A DNA stretch of 64,000 bases from a virus. Under the pieces are notes generated by a model that did not search any database, was not told the DNA's origin, and worked only from the letters and a program-made list of their open reading frames with translations. Of this stretch, positions 17,886-27,184 are shown piece by piece. The DNA lies in the IMG/VR virus record IMGVR_UViG_3300005288_000001, positions 108,502 through 172,501 of that record; one strand, 5' to 3'. Position numbers and translations under genes: made by a program. Positions within the stretch are counted from its first letter, which is position 1; every line of letters starts with the position of its first letter.

Positions 17886-20546
17886 TTAGAACTTAAAGAC
17901 AGTGCTAATTGTAATTTTCTCGGATGTGTCGTCCATTGGAGTGAACGGAATTTGATTGTCTTGATAGAGCAAATCACCAGAGTATTTATCAAGAGTAGGA
18001 GCAGTAATAGTGGCAGCTGAGAATGAATCTCCGCCATAATTGAAAACATCTCCTACAACTGGAATCGCATTGTCCATAGATTGCAATACGATAGAATTCG
18101 TAGCACTATGAATAACACGATAACGAACCGAGAAGTTAAAGCGCAGAGTAGCACCGTTCACAACACCAGCAATTGGCGATGATACAGTGATCGTCTGAAC
18201 AGTAATATCAGTAATCACAGTTCCCAGGACAGCTCCAGGAGCAGCCACAGGCATACCAACAGACAAACCAGCTACCGAAGACAAAGTAAATTGTGTACCG
18301 GAGATAGCATTGGTAACCGTTGGGTTAATAGAGTTAGTTAGCGGAATGACAGTGACAACTGTATCAGCAACAAAGCTCGCAGGAACCGTAGTGGTCGGTG
18401 AAGCCGTCCAGCAAGCACTTAGCGTTGAAGCTGTGGCGAAGACTGGGGCACCAAATCCATATGGATTCTTGATCAGACCGAATTGACGGTAATCAGCTTC
18501 AAGCGAAATACCATTGACCAAGTCCTTAGATACACCCGAATGGAACATCAATGTGCGCGTGAACAGGCTTCGAACAGCGTTCTTACTGTGGCCACCATAA
18601 GGTCCGATGATCGCACGAGCCGAAGCACCTGTACCACCGCCACCTGTAATTACAATTTCAACCTTCTTGTATCCTGAACCTGGAATGGTCACATTGATTC
18701 CACTAACACGACCAGCGGAGATTGTTGCCACAGCCGAAGCTCCGGTGCCATCACCACGAATCGATACAGTTGGAATAGTCGTGTAACCATAACCACCGGA
18801 AACTACTGGGATGGTATAGATAGCTCCGTCTACCGAAGTCAATTCTGTATTGGATTGAAGAGTAGAAACGTCGCCAAAAAGCAAGTCTACTTCCAGAACC
18901 GCACCAGTACCTGTTCCAGTAACTGTGATATCTGCTTCGTTGTATCCGACGCCTGATTCAACGATAATCGTTCCGGTAATTCCACCGCTTTGGATGATAG
19001 GAAAGATACGAGCTTCAGACTTAGATGCAATGGAGTTCACAACTGCTGGAGTCGTGATAGTTCCTGTGCCAGTTACAGCGATAGTTGGAGCTGATTGGTA
19101 ACCTGCACCTGATTGTCCAAGAACAACACCAACCGCACCAGTACCACCTCCACCAAAGCTGGTGACGGTTGGAAGAGCGGTCAATTGGTTATAAGCGCGA
19201 TTGGTAATATCGACTCGGTAAATCTTACCGTTCTTGGCGTATGAAACACCAGTAACTGCAGGATTGCTGAAGGTCATCGTGTTAGGACCGTTGGAGTAAC
19301 CAGTACCACCAGCAGTAACTTCCACACCACGAACACCTTGGAGCAGCGTTGTGCTATTGATCGCACCGGCGGAAACCGTTGCAGTCGCTTCGGCAGTCAT
19401 ACCAACAAACTTATAGAAGACCGAACCCTGCGCAACCGAACCTGATTGGTGAGTTGGTGGAGTAGCAGTTGAGATACCACCAACGGTGATTTCGTAGAAG
19501 TTCTTCAGGTATGAAACGAACTGTCCAACAACGTAGCTTCGACCAGAAGCCCAAGCACTTGAGTTCTTTACTGGAGGACTGAACGTCAGAGTTGCTGCAG
19601 TGTAGCCTGCGCCAGCAGTGGCCACAGTTAGACCTGTAACGTAAAATGGGTTCTCCGGTAGATAACCGTCGCCAGATACAACCAGCTTTGTAGATTCGTC
19701 GTAGCCCGAACCCATCGAATCGATACGAATATTGCGGATTTCACCTGACGAATAGAACTGACTCTTCAGGGAAGTTGCAACCGGAATGTACTTCGATGTT
19801 AGGAACTTGGTACGCAGAGCGATAGGAATAGTCAGCAAGAATTTCCAGACATAGCCGTCGCTGGTCTTCAGCGGGCTGGCGGAAGTACCGTATGGTTGTT
19901 CCGTAGAGATTGCACCAGCGTTGTTATCGATACAGACGTAGACATTGAAGTCATCGGTCATCACGTAAAACTGTGAGTCTTCAAGACGAACAACGTTATT
20001 CTGAGCAACAGCTAGAACACCTGTTGCAGTTGCACCAATACCACCTCCGCCAGTGAACGAAATCGTCAATGGATTGGTAGTTGAGTTGGTGTAGCCGCTT
20101 CCGCCAGAGGTTACTGTAACGCTCGTAATACGACCGGTAGATGCAGAGATAGTTGCAGTAGCACGGGCGTCAGAACCAGTTCCGGTAATGTTTACGGCTG
20201 GCGCAGTAGTGTATCCCGAACCACCTGACAAGAGGTTGATGCCAACCAGGGCTGTAGAATATTGGTCGTCATAACGATCATAGATGTTATTGACCTTCCA
20301 GTCGATACGACGAATAACCAGGCTTGCGTCGTTACTCTGAATCTGCTTCGCGTAGATGATATCCGCACGAGTATCAAGTTCATTCTTGTAGCTATCCAGG
20401 ACAGCGAATGGCATGAAATCAATATCCCATGGCTGGGTGCGGCCAAGGAAGTAAAAGAAGCGACTTGTCTTGTTGTTGATTTCGTTCAGGATCGCATCCG
20501 CAACAGCACCCTTTAGATTTGTTTTGATCAGGACAGAGTTAGCCAT
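17886..20546 (-). CDS. 8: gp8-like baseplate wedge with expanded GSGYT insert
   Basis: The ends match T4 gp8: FFYFLGRTQPW, VIRRIDW and IYDRYDDQYS near the N-terminus, TSDGYVWKFLLTIP in the middle, and SGDLLYQDNQIPF...ITISTVFKF at the C-terminus. T4 gp8 has 334 residues; this one has 886. The extra length consists of repeated 'GGSGYT-x-P-x-V-GxGxGA' beta units inserted between the conserved blocks. The ATG at 20546 is preferred because it lies 2 bp from the upstream stop; an in-frame TTG at 20579 would overlap that gene. Gp8 is part of the wedge that binds gp7 and gp10. Confidence 0.8.
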   Translation of the reverse strand: MANSVLIKTNLKGAVADAILNEINNKTSRFFYFLGRTQPWDIDFMPFAVLDSYKNELDTRADIIYAKQIQSNDASLVIRRIDWKVNNIYDRYDDQYSTALVGINLLSGGSGYTTAPAVNITGTGSDARATATISASTGRITSVTVTSGGSGYTNSTTNPLTISFTGGGGIGATATGVLAVAQNNVVRLEDSQFYVMTDDFNVYVCIDNNAGAISTEQPYGTSASPLKTSDGYVWKFLLTIPIALRTKFLTSKYIPVATSLKSQFYSSGEIRNIRIDSMGSGYDESTKLVVSGDGYLPENPFYVTGLTVATAGAGYTAATLTFSPPVKNSSAWASGRSYVVGQFVSYLKNFYEITVGGISTATPPTHQSGSVAQGSVFYKFVGMTAEATATVSAGAINSTTLLQGVRGVEVTAGGTGYSNGPNTMTFSNPAVTGVSYAKNGKIYRVDITNRAYNQLTALPTVTSFGGGGTGAVGVVLGQSGAGYQSAPTIAVTGTGTITTPAVVNSIASKSEARIFPIIQSGGITGTIIVESGVGYNEADITVTGTGTGAVLEVDLLFGDVSTLQSNTELTSVDGAIYTIPVVSGGYGYTTIPTVSIRGDGTGASAVATISAGRVSGINVTIPGSGYKKVEIVITGGGGTGASARAIIGPYGGHSKNAVRSLFTRTLMFHSGVSKDLVNGISLEADYRQFGLIKNPYGFGAPVFATASTLSACWTASPTTTVPASFVADTVVTVIPLTNSINPTVTNAISGTQFTLSSVAGLSVGMPVAAPGAVLGTVITDITVQTITVSSPIAGVVNGATLRFNFSVRYRVIHSATNSIVLQSMDNAIPVVGDVFNYGGDSFSAATITAPTLDKYSGDLLYQDNQIPFTPMDDTSEKITISTVFKF

Positions 20547-20547
20547 A

Positions 20548-21003
20548 TTATACGATAGAGATAGTCCAGATGAAGACAATATTGTCGCCAGCTGCTTTGT
20601 TGATTGCGGAGAAGGTGGTGCGGCTCAGCATAGTTCCACCAGAAGAGGCGCTAAAGATTCCAGCTTCAAGAATGTTGGGGTTCGTACCAGTACCAGCTGG
20701 GAACGTTGCAACGAATTGAACGTTGTTTGCAGATGGTGTACCACCGGCAACTCCAACAGCAACACGTGCAATTTCGGTCGTCAGGGCAATATCAGTTGCC
20801 AGAGGCGCAGAAAGAGCCGAAGGGGCACCGATCGCCATATGGGTCATAGGCGCCACCACGTTTCCGGCCATACGGCTGGCAATGAATGCCTTACCAGTAT
20901 CCACCACCAGATTCTTAATGACACGATCCTCGATCAAATCTCCATCAGCATTGTAATGAAGAATTTGGAGATAGCCAATAGCGGAGACTTTATCTTTAAA
21001 CAT
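20548..21003 (-). CDS. small fibre/collar-like tail protein
   Basis: This 151-residue protein begins MFKDKVSAIGYLQILHYNAD, has 'IKNLVVDTGKAFIASRMAG', and ends ILEAGIFSAS...GDNIVFIWTISIV. The start resembles small structural proteins of T4-like and other myoviruses in which a long-lived loop precedes a jelly-roll-like end. The C-terminal pattern recurs in the protein at 7328-7705. It probably decorates the baseplate or connects the tailspike encoded just upstream. Confidence 0.7.
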   Translation of the reverse strand: MFKDKVSAIGYLQILHYNADGDLIEDRVIKNLVVDTGKAFIASRMAGNVVAPMTHMAIGAPSALSAPLATDIALTTEIARVAVGVAGGTPSANNVQFVATFPAGTGTNPNILEAGIFSASSGGTMLSRTTFSAINKAAGDNIVFIWTISIV

Positions 21004-21010
21004 GAGTTAT

Positions 21011-23512
21011 TTAGGCCATCAGTGAGAAATCGCCGACCGCTGTACTGCGGGCAACATAAACTGTAGTGTTATCCGTACGACGAACAATTTCGCCAGCGTA
21101 CATTGGAGTTGCTGCAGCGAGGGTTGTTGCGTTGGCAAAACGACGACGCATATCCGTAATCAGAGTCGATGGTGACGAACTACCGTAGTCGTGGACAACA
21201 CGATCAAAGAAGAACTTACCAATTTCAGCGAAGTACGTATCGTCAGTCAGAGTTACAGTCGAAGCTGTTGACCAGGTACGAACAGTGGTACGTGCCTTCA
21301 GCAACGCACCGGAAGCCTTGAAGACCTTAATCTTACGAGTAGTCGCTCCGATCAGGGAGAACAATTCAACCAAGATATCATAGGTGCGAAGACCTGTCAT
21401 GTCGAATTCTTCAGTATCGGATCCAGAAGACGCCAAGTCAATCAGCCATGCGCGGTAGCAGGTTTCAACAGTTCCGTCAAGAACCATATTACGGAAGCCT
21501 TGCGTACGAAGCGCCGAGATCATGTTGGTGCACTGGATGAAGTTGATACGAACGTTCTTGGTAGCAGCGTTACAACGAAGACGAACACCGTTGAAGTTTC
21601 CTGCCGTATTAGTTCCATCAAGAACCAGGTTCACGGCGCGGAAGTTATCCATAACATAGTTCGCCATGGTGCTCGAAACGTCAAGCAACGCGTGGTCGTC
21701 AGTACCAGTTAGAGCAGAACGAATGTCATTTGCCGTCAGTTCAATGCTGATGTTGCTCGCTGCACCAGTGATGGAACCACCAGATGGAAGATAACGAGTA
21801 ACCAAAACCGCACGGTCGGCCACGCAATTGTAAACCTTAGCCTTCAAGTTTACGTCGTGTGGTGGTAGCGAGTTGAAGTTTGCATCATTGATAATTGTAA
21901 TTGGGTCGGACGTGCAACCTTCAATTTCCAGATCAGCGTTAACGCAAGACGTTAGCAGAGCGCCCTTACCAAAGTTGTTCTGCTTAGCACCAGCCGAAGT
22001 CAGATTACACATCGCCTTTCCACGAACGGTGGAAGTGAAGTCGCCAGCCATAGCCATTGGGTTGGTCGCAGAAGTGTATCCATTACCACTGAACGAGAAG
22101 CAAACAACAGCCATTGGGGCCATCCATGCAGGGTCAGTTGGCTTGTCTTGGTAGGCTACAAAGTCGAGTTCGTATTGTCCCATTTCAGCCCAAACGTGCG
22201 ATGGAGCAAAGAACGGATCACCGTTTGTATCAACACCAATCAGACGCTTGTAGCCAACGTTGCGCGAAGAGCAACGTTGAATACGACCTGGGAAGCAAGC
22301 GCGAATGAACCATGATTCAACGCCACAATCCTCAGCCTTGCAATCTATGATGTTGATGCTACGATTGATTTGTGCGTAGGTTGTTACAGGAATCGATGGC
22401 ATTAGCAGCAGGGCTGCGGTGAAAGTCGTCAGAATTTCACGGAATTGAATACCGGCGCGGTCACCAAATCCGGTAGGAAGCATGGTGGTTGGGTAGGCGT
22501 CCGAGGCACCGTCGCGGAGGTGCGAACAATTGATAGCAGTGAAATTCGTGCATCCGCCACCAGTCATACCGTTCGTGGCACTGTCTTGTGTACGAACACC
22601 GTTAACCAGAACATTTTCGCACTGCCAGAAGACCAGGCCATTCAGATATGCGTTCTTGACCAGGCCGTTTTCAATGTAGATATTACGAGCTGGAGTTGTG
22701 TTATCAGTTGCTGGCGTGAACTCAAAGATACCGTTCGTACGACGACCAGCAGCACCAATGGATGTTGCGCCACGGCCGAAATCACTGTTCGTTGTAGGAT
22801 ACGTTTGGTTGTCACGGTTGCCGTCAGCGGTCCAAGTTCCTAGGAGCGAGAATCCTTGAACACCCTGAACACGCATGAATGCTGTAAAGTTGCCGCGCGA
22901 ACCGTTCGTGTTAGTGATAGCTCCGTTGGCAATCTTGAACGTTGTATTCCAGCAGCGCCATACATGGCAACTGTTGTTGAGAATAGTTTCGCCGGTCGTG
23001 ATTGTATACGTGCGTTCTGGGAAGTCCAGAGCCTTGGCGCTGTTTACAGCTGCCTGGATAGTTTGAGCGTCGGTGAAACCAGCCTTACGGAACTCTTCAA
23101 CGTTGACGAAGTCAAGTTGACGATCTTTTTGTGTACGTGTGACGTAATCAGTTCCTAGCTTGTAGGCAAGGATAGCGAAACCGTCGGTTTGTGGCGAAGC
23201 ATTCAGACCAGCAATGAACGTGTCCGTATTAGGAACCGTACCTGCCTTGAATGTGGTGATACCTGAATTGGTAGTTCCAAGATTCGTCGTGAGCGTCGAT
23301 AAGGCATCACTAACGTTTCCAGCACCATGTCCAACATAGGTCGAACCAACTGTCGAAGCAATGTTATTGTCGAATGCCTGCAGTTGCGCAGTACGATTAG
23401 CCAATGCCTGCGCTTGGGCATTCATTGGACCCGATGGACCAGCTAAAGCCTGTGTTGTAGTCTCCAAGCGAATAACATCATCCCATGAAGGAACGGGTAC
23501 TAGATTTGTCAT
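21011..23512 (-). CDS. tailspike with right-handed beta-helix
   Basis: This 833-residue protein has an N-terminal particle-binding segment (VPVPSWDDVIRLETTTQALA, then a helical MNAQAQALANRTAQL). A central beta-helix begins near DFVNVEEFRKAGFTDAQTIQ, with repeated Asn/Cys/Ile turns (NIYIENGLVKN, INIIDCKAEDC). The end (YAGEIVRRTDNTTVYVARS) is a capping domain. This is the plan of phage tailspikes that bind or degrade capsular or O-antigen polysaccharide. The target is unknown. It has its own late promoter, unlike most genes of this operon. Confidence 0.85.
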   Translation of the reverse strand: MTNLVPVPSWDDVIRLETTTQALAGPSGPMNAQAQALANRTAQLQAFDNNIASTVGSTYVGHGAGNVSDALSTLTTNLGTTNSGITTFKAGTVPNTDTFIAGLNASPQTDGFAILAYKLGTDYVTRTQKDRQLDFVNVEEFRKAGFTDAQTIQAAVNSAKALDFPERTYTITTGETILNNSCHVWRCWNTTFKIANGAITNTNGSRGNFTAFMRVQGVQGFSLLGTWTADGNRDNQTYPTTNSDFGRGATSIGAAGRRTNGIFEFTPATDNTTPARNIYIENGLVKNAYLNGLVFWQCENVLVNGVRTQDSATNGMTGGGCTNFTAINCSHLRDGASDAYPTTMLPTGFGDRAGIQFREILTTFTAALLLMPSIPVTTYAQINRSINIIDCKAEDCGVESWFIRACFPGRIQRCSSRNVGYKRLIGVDTNGDPFFAPSHVWAEMGQYELDFVAYQDKPTDPAWMAPMAVVCFSFSGNGYTSATNPMAMAGDFTSTVRGKAMCNLTSAGAKQNNFGKGALLTSCVNADLEIEGCTSDPITIINDANFNSLPPHDVNLKAKVYNCVADRAVLVTRYLPSGGSITGAASNISIELTANDIRSALTGTDDHALLDVSSTMANYVMDNFRAVNLVLDGTNTAGNFNGVRLRCNAATKNVRINFIQCTNMISALRTQGFRNMVLDGTVETCYRAWLIDLASSGSDTEEFDMTGLRTYDILVELFSLIGATTRKIKVFKASGALLKARTTVRTWSTASTVTLTDDTYFAEIGKFFFDRVVHDYGSSSPSTLITDMRRRFANATTLAAATPMYAGEIVRRTDNTTVYVARSTAVGDFSLMA

Positions 23513-23529
23513 TTATTTCCTTATTCTAT

Positions 23530-23537
23530 TATTTATA
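23530..23537 (-). promoter_or_regulatory. T4-type late promoter TATAAATA for the tailspike
   Basis: The minus strand has a perfect T4 late box, TATAAATA, overlapping the stop codon of the upstream gene. It is followed by AATAAGGAAATAA and the ATG at 23512. Initiation a few bases downstream would give a short leader carrying the AAGGA ribosome site. Perfect motif plus ideal spacing makes this one of the best promoter calls here. A T4-like clamp/gp33/gp55 system would recognise it; gp33 is encoded at 41.6 kb. Confidence 0.75.
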
Positions 23538-24966
23538 CAGAATCGATTCCGTTTAGCAATTCAGAACCATCTAGAATCCAACTACCATCCAGGTACAGAT
23601 ATCCCTTAGTTCCAGTGATAATTTCCGCCTCAACCTCAAAGCTCATATCCAATTCAACGTCAAGATTGAATTCGCCGAAGAGTGCGGTTCCGGCAGGGTG
23701 CAACAGGGACTTCAGAACGCCACTGTAATCATCAAGAGTTCGGTCAAGCTTCACAACATATGAGAAGACCTGGTAGTATTTGCTATCCTGGATGAACATC
23801 GCATCGGATAGGAAACCTGAATTGGTTGAGAAGTATCCAGGAAACTTAACGACCGGTCCAGTCAAAACCTCAATGCTAGCTGCAGAATCGTCATCGACGA
23901 TAATTGCGGTACCAACGTCAAAGAACGAACCAAGAGGCTGACCAACGTAGCTGTTATCCCACACGTCCAAGTTAGACGTGTAATCATACTTCGTGATAAT
24001 ACCATAGTCCGACAGAGGATCAGTTGTTTCTACCAACTGTAGATTATACGTTCCGGCGCTGTACGACGTGCTAAAACCAGGAGCAGTTGATGATTGCTCA
24101 ATACTCTTGGCGAATAGCGATGTCGTGTACGAGGTAACGTAGTTGATACCAGCGCTGATCAATTCTGATTGTAGAATAGAACCTTCAGAGTCAACCTTCG
24201 TAATCTTAAGAACCGCACCAGTACCAGTGGAAGTATTGATCGAATACAACTCACCGATCTTAAAACCCTTCCCGCCGTAAGTCACAGTAATTTTGACTGT
24301 ACTTGGAACGATTTCACCAACGAAGGTCATGGAATCGCCAACGTATTTGAATGCATCGCCTACGTTGATCTTACCAAAATAATTCTTGTTGATGTTGATC
24401 TGGAACGTGTTAGGGTCGATGATCAGATTCTTATTATCATCATAGATCAGGACAGGATCAATCTTCTCAACGAAGACCTGAATAACAGTTCCGCCGCTGT
24501 TGATATTGATTAGCTTTCCGACCAGGGCTGCAGGATCGCCAATTTGTTCCGAGAAACGAACGAAGATAGAGAACGGTTGTACCCAGCGACCATCTGACGG
24601 GATGAGCATCTGCTGACCCGGATATGTGATGTCGGTTTCGCGACCATACAGCATACGGAACAGCAACTTGAACGATGACGAAGAACCCTTCGCATCATAC
24701 AAGTCTCGAATGTGAGAAGCCTTAAAACGATTGTTGGCGATATCAAATGGAATCTTTGGGGCGATTTCAGATTTGATGTGCTCAACAAATTCAGCGACCG
24801 ATTCATCCAAGTCACGAATGGTATCCATGTCTACTATGACACCTGTCTCATCCAGATAGTCGTAGTATGCCTGAATGAACGCAACGAACGTTTGATATTC
24901 GGTTCGTACAAATTCCGGCAATTGGGCCGGAATCAGATCAGAGATTTTTACTCGGTCTAGTGCCAT
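23533..24966 (-). CDS. baseplate wedge-type structural protein (gp7 position)
   Basis: This 477-residue protein has an N-terminal helical module (IPAQLPEFVRTEYQTFVAFI, HIRDLYDAKGSSSSFKLLFR, MLYGRETDITYPGQQML) common to structural proteins of T4-like cyanophages. Beta-rich segments follow. It lies just after gp6 and before gp8, where T4 has gp7 (1032 residues), but the length and sequence do not prove gp7 identity. It probably joins wedge components. The ATG overlaps the gp6 stop. Confidence 0.65.
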   Translation of the reverse strand: MALDRVKISDLIPAQLPEFVRTEYQTFVAFIQAYYDYLDETGVIVDMDTIRDLDESVAEFVEHIKSEIAPKIPFDIANNRFKASHIRDLYDAKGSSSSFKLLFRMLYGRETDITYPGQQMLIPSDGRWVQPFSIFVRFSEQIGDPAALVGKLININSGGTVIQVFVEKIDPVLIYDDNKNLIIDPNTFQININKNYFGKINVGDAFKYVGDSMTFVGEIVPSTVKITVTYGGKGFKIGELYSINTSTGTGAVLKITKVDSEGSILQSELISAGINYVTSYTTSLFAKSIEQSSTAPGFSTSYSAGTYNLQLVETTDPLSDYGIITKYDYTSNLDVWDNSYVGQPLGSFFDVGTAIIVDDDSAASIEVLTGPVVKFPGYFSTNSGFLSDAMFIQDSKYYQVFSYVVKLDRTLDDYSGVLKSLLHPAGTALFGEFNLDVELDMSFEVEAEIITGTKGYLYLDGSWILDGSELLNGIDSV

Positions 24967-26798
24967 TATTTACTCGAAGTGAAGGTGTAACCATATCCAC
25001 CACGCAGGTCACCCAGAGAAGTCTTGTCGCTGATTACAGTAACATTCAGATGGTCCGGATCAATACGTGCGATCTGCGTAAGAGCTGATACAACGTCGTT
25101 AGAATCTGGATTGATCGAGAACGTCAAAGTGTTGTTCGGTGTAGATTCGATACGCAGGTTCTTGATGTCAAGAATACCCTTCGCGTAATCCACAGTACCA
25201 ATCTTCGAATTAACAATGATACCTTTTGCTTCGTTGTTGTCGTAACAGACTTGGATGTTACCTTGGCCGTCGTCACGCATATAATACACTTGAGCGTCGT
25301 TTGGCAGATAGAACTCCGAACTAACAACCGCACCAGGGATGCTAATTTGCTCGATTGGGTTGATCAGGTTGATCAGGTACTGCGCCGAAACACCATACTT
25401 TGGTTCAACTGAACGACGAATAGTTACTCGTGTAATGTTGTTTGTCACTGATGGATCCGCGCCGTCGATAACCGACGTCAGCTTCGAGTAACGAAGAACG
25501 CCGTTGAACTTCTGCAGATACGACGAATCATAGGCAGTAATGGCATCCTTGACAAGACCAGCAATGTCGTTTGTGTTCTTGGTAGTTGCAGACTCGTTGT
25601 AGTACACGGTAACGTCCAGACCAATGTCAATGTATTCCGGGTCAACCATAATTGGGCTGATCGAAACCATGTTTTTGGAACTTAGGATAGTGTTAACGAC
25701 GTAAGACTTCTGCGCGTCGTTCAGACGGTCAACGTTCTTTGGCTTAACACAAACAAAGACCTTGCCGTAGATTGGTGGCACGTTGTCTTCCCCACCCCAA
25801 ACAGATACGAATTCAGTTTCAGGTAGTTGTGAAAGGATAAGCGATTGGTAATCTTCTGTCGTCACCGCACGGTTACGAGCTGAATAGAACTTAGGAGCGT
25901 TGAACTTGATGTTCGAAACGCTTTCTTGGTCCGAACCACCCGAAGCCGAAGTCAGAACAGTAACAACAGCCGTTCCGCCAGCAAGCGAAGAACCGCCATA
26001 GGTGAAGCTTGTAGCTCCGTTAACTGCACCCTTGCTTGTTACGAAGTATTCAATGTGAACGATGTTTCCGTTGCTCAGCGCCTTACCAATCGAACCATCG
26101 CCAAAGACGATTTCATACATACCATCATCGATTTCCTTGAGGAAGTATGCGGTGGTATCTGGTTCAACGTCTGCAATAGACGAAGTCAGGTTGAAAGTCG
26201 TGTAGATGTTTGAGTTGGAACTTTCCTGGACCTTAACCGTGATAGTCGACGTGTCGCAATTCTGGTTAGGAATTAAGAAGCGAACACCATCGGCCACGGT
26301 ATAATCATAGGATAGTGGTGCACCTTCGATCAGTTCTACACCAGAGAACAGATAATTGGTATTATCGTTGGTCGTACGAACAGCCGTGTATTCACGGTTC
26401 GTGAAGAACGTGTAGCTGGTTCCATCTACCGAAGTTGTGAATGGACTGTACTTTGAAAGCAAAATCGAGTCAGGCGACGAGGTAGGTGCCACGACTTGGA
26501 TGTTAACCGTTGCCTTTGCTGACGAAGCTGAACGTGGTGTGTATCCCAAAGTCTTGGCAAGCGATACAACACTGTTACGCTTGACAGCTGAATCCAGGAA
26601 CGATTCGTTGACGGCCAAGTTCGTGTAAAGAGCGTTGTAGTGCGTGTTGTATGCGAGAACGTCCAGCAGAACGGAAAGGCCAGAGCCTTCAAAGTCATAG
26701 TCCGAGAACAGCGACTGACCCTTCATGAAGGTCTTCAGCGACTCCTTAATCTTATCGAAGTCTAGCTCAGACGTTGTGATTTTATTATTGTTTGCCAT
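24966..26798 (-). CDS. 6: gp6-like baseplate wedge (J-type)
   Basis: This 610-residue protein (T4 gp6 has 660) starts with ITTSELDFDKIKESLKTFM and has FEGSGLSVLLDVLAYNTHYN and NLAVNESFLDSAVKRNSVV, diagnostic of T4-type gp6. Later blocks such as NRAVTTEDYQSLILSQLPE belong to the baseplate J-like core. Gp6 dimers form the inner ring of the baseplate and drive its change on contraction. Synteny gp25-gp6 is conserved and the genes overlap by one base. Confidence 0.93.
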   Translation of the reverse strand: MANNNKITTSELDFDKIKESLKTFMKGQSLFSDYDFEGSGLSVLLDVLAYNTHYNALYTNLAVNESFLDSAVKRNSVVSLAKTLGYTPRSASSAKATVNIQVVAPTSSPDSILLSKYSPFTTSVDGTSYTFFTNREYTAVRTTNDNTNYLFSGVELIEGAPLSYDYTVADGVRFLIPNQNCDTSTITVKVQESSNSNIYTTFNLTSSIADVEPDTTAYFLKEIDDGMYEIVFGDGSIGKALSNGNIVHIEYFVTSKGAVNGATSFTYGGSSLAGGTAVVTVLTSASGGSDQESVSNIKFNAPKFYSARNRAVTTEDYQSLILSQLPETEFVSVWGGEDNVPPIYGKVFVCVKPKNVDRLNDAQKSYVVNTILSSKNMVSISPIMVDPEYIDIGLDVTVYYNESATTKNTNDIAGLVKDAITAYDSSYLQKFNGVLRYSKLTSVIDGADPSVTNNITRVTIRRSVEPKYGVSAQYLINLINPIEQISIPGAVVSSEFYLPNDAQVYYMRDDGQGNIQVCYDNNEAKGIIVNSKIGTVDYAKGILDIKNLRIESTPNNTLTFSINPDSNDVVSALTQIARIDPDHLNVTVISDKTSLGDLRGGYGYTFTSSK

Positions 26799-27184
26799 TA
26801 GCGTGTTCGTTCAAGAATCAGGTCAACTGAAAGTGGAAGTTCCGTATTCACGATACGGAAGAAGATAGTCACTGTAATTTCGTGGCTGTCATTTTGATAC
26901 AGCACATCTACCGAAATAAGAACTACTCGTGGTTCATAGTTATTTATCACATCCGTAATAGATTTCTTTAGACGAATGGATAAAGATGGACCTGTCAATT
27001 CAAATAGCAGGTCAGGAACGTTCGTGCCAATTTCAGAATGGAATAGACGTTCGTAATAGCGAGTCATGACAAGGTGCTTGACCGCAGCCTTAATTGCCGA
27101 TGCGTCATACTTCAACGCGATATCCCCTGTTACAGGGTGGCGCGTGAAGTTCATATCGATGTCCGTATATGTACGAGTTGCCAT
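26798..27184 (-). CDS. 25: gp25-like baseplate wedge
   Basis: This 128-residue protein (T4 gp25 has 132) contains FTRHPVTGDIALKYDASAIK, GTNVPDLLFE and the conserved EPR motif (NNYEPRVVLI). Gp25 has a lysozyme-like fold without enzyme activity. It is the nucleus of the wedge that touches the sheath. It lies between gp5 and gp6 with single-base overlaps on both sides. Confidence 0.95.
   Translation of the reverse strand: MATRTYTDIDMNFTRHPVTGDIALKYDASAIKAAVKHLVMTRYYERLFHSEIGTNVPDLLFELTGPSLSIRLKKSITDVINNYEPRVVLISVDVLYQNDSHEITVTIFFRIVNTELPLSVDLILERTR

Noticed and set aside
20547-20579. Upstream TTG start for the gp8-like gene
   Set aside because: It overlaps the previous gene, while the ATG at 20546 lies 2 bp from that gene's stop, as at other junctions.
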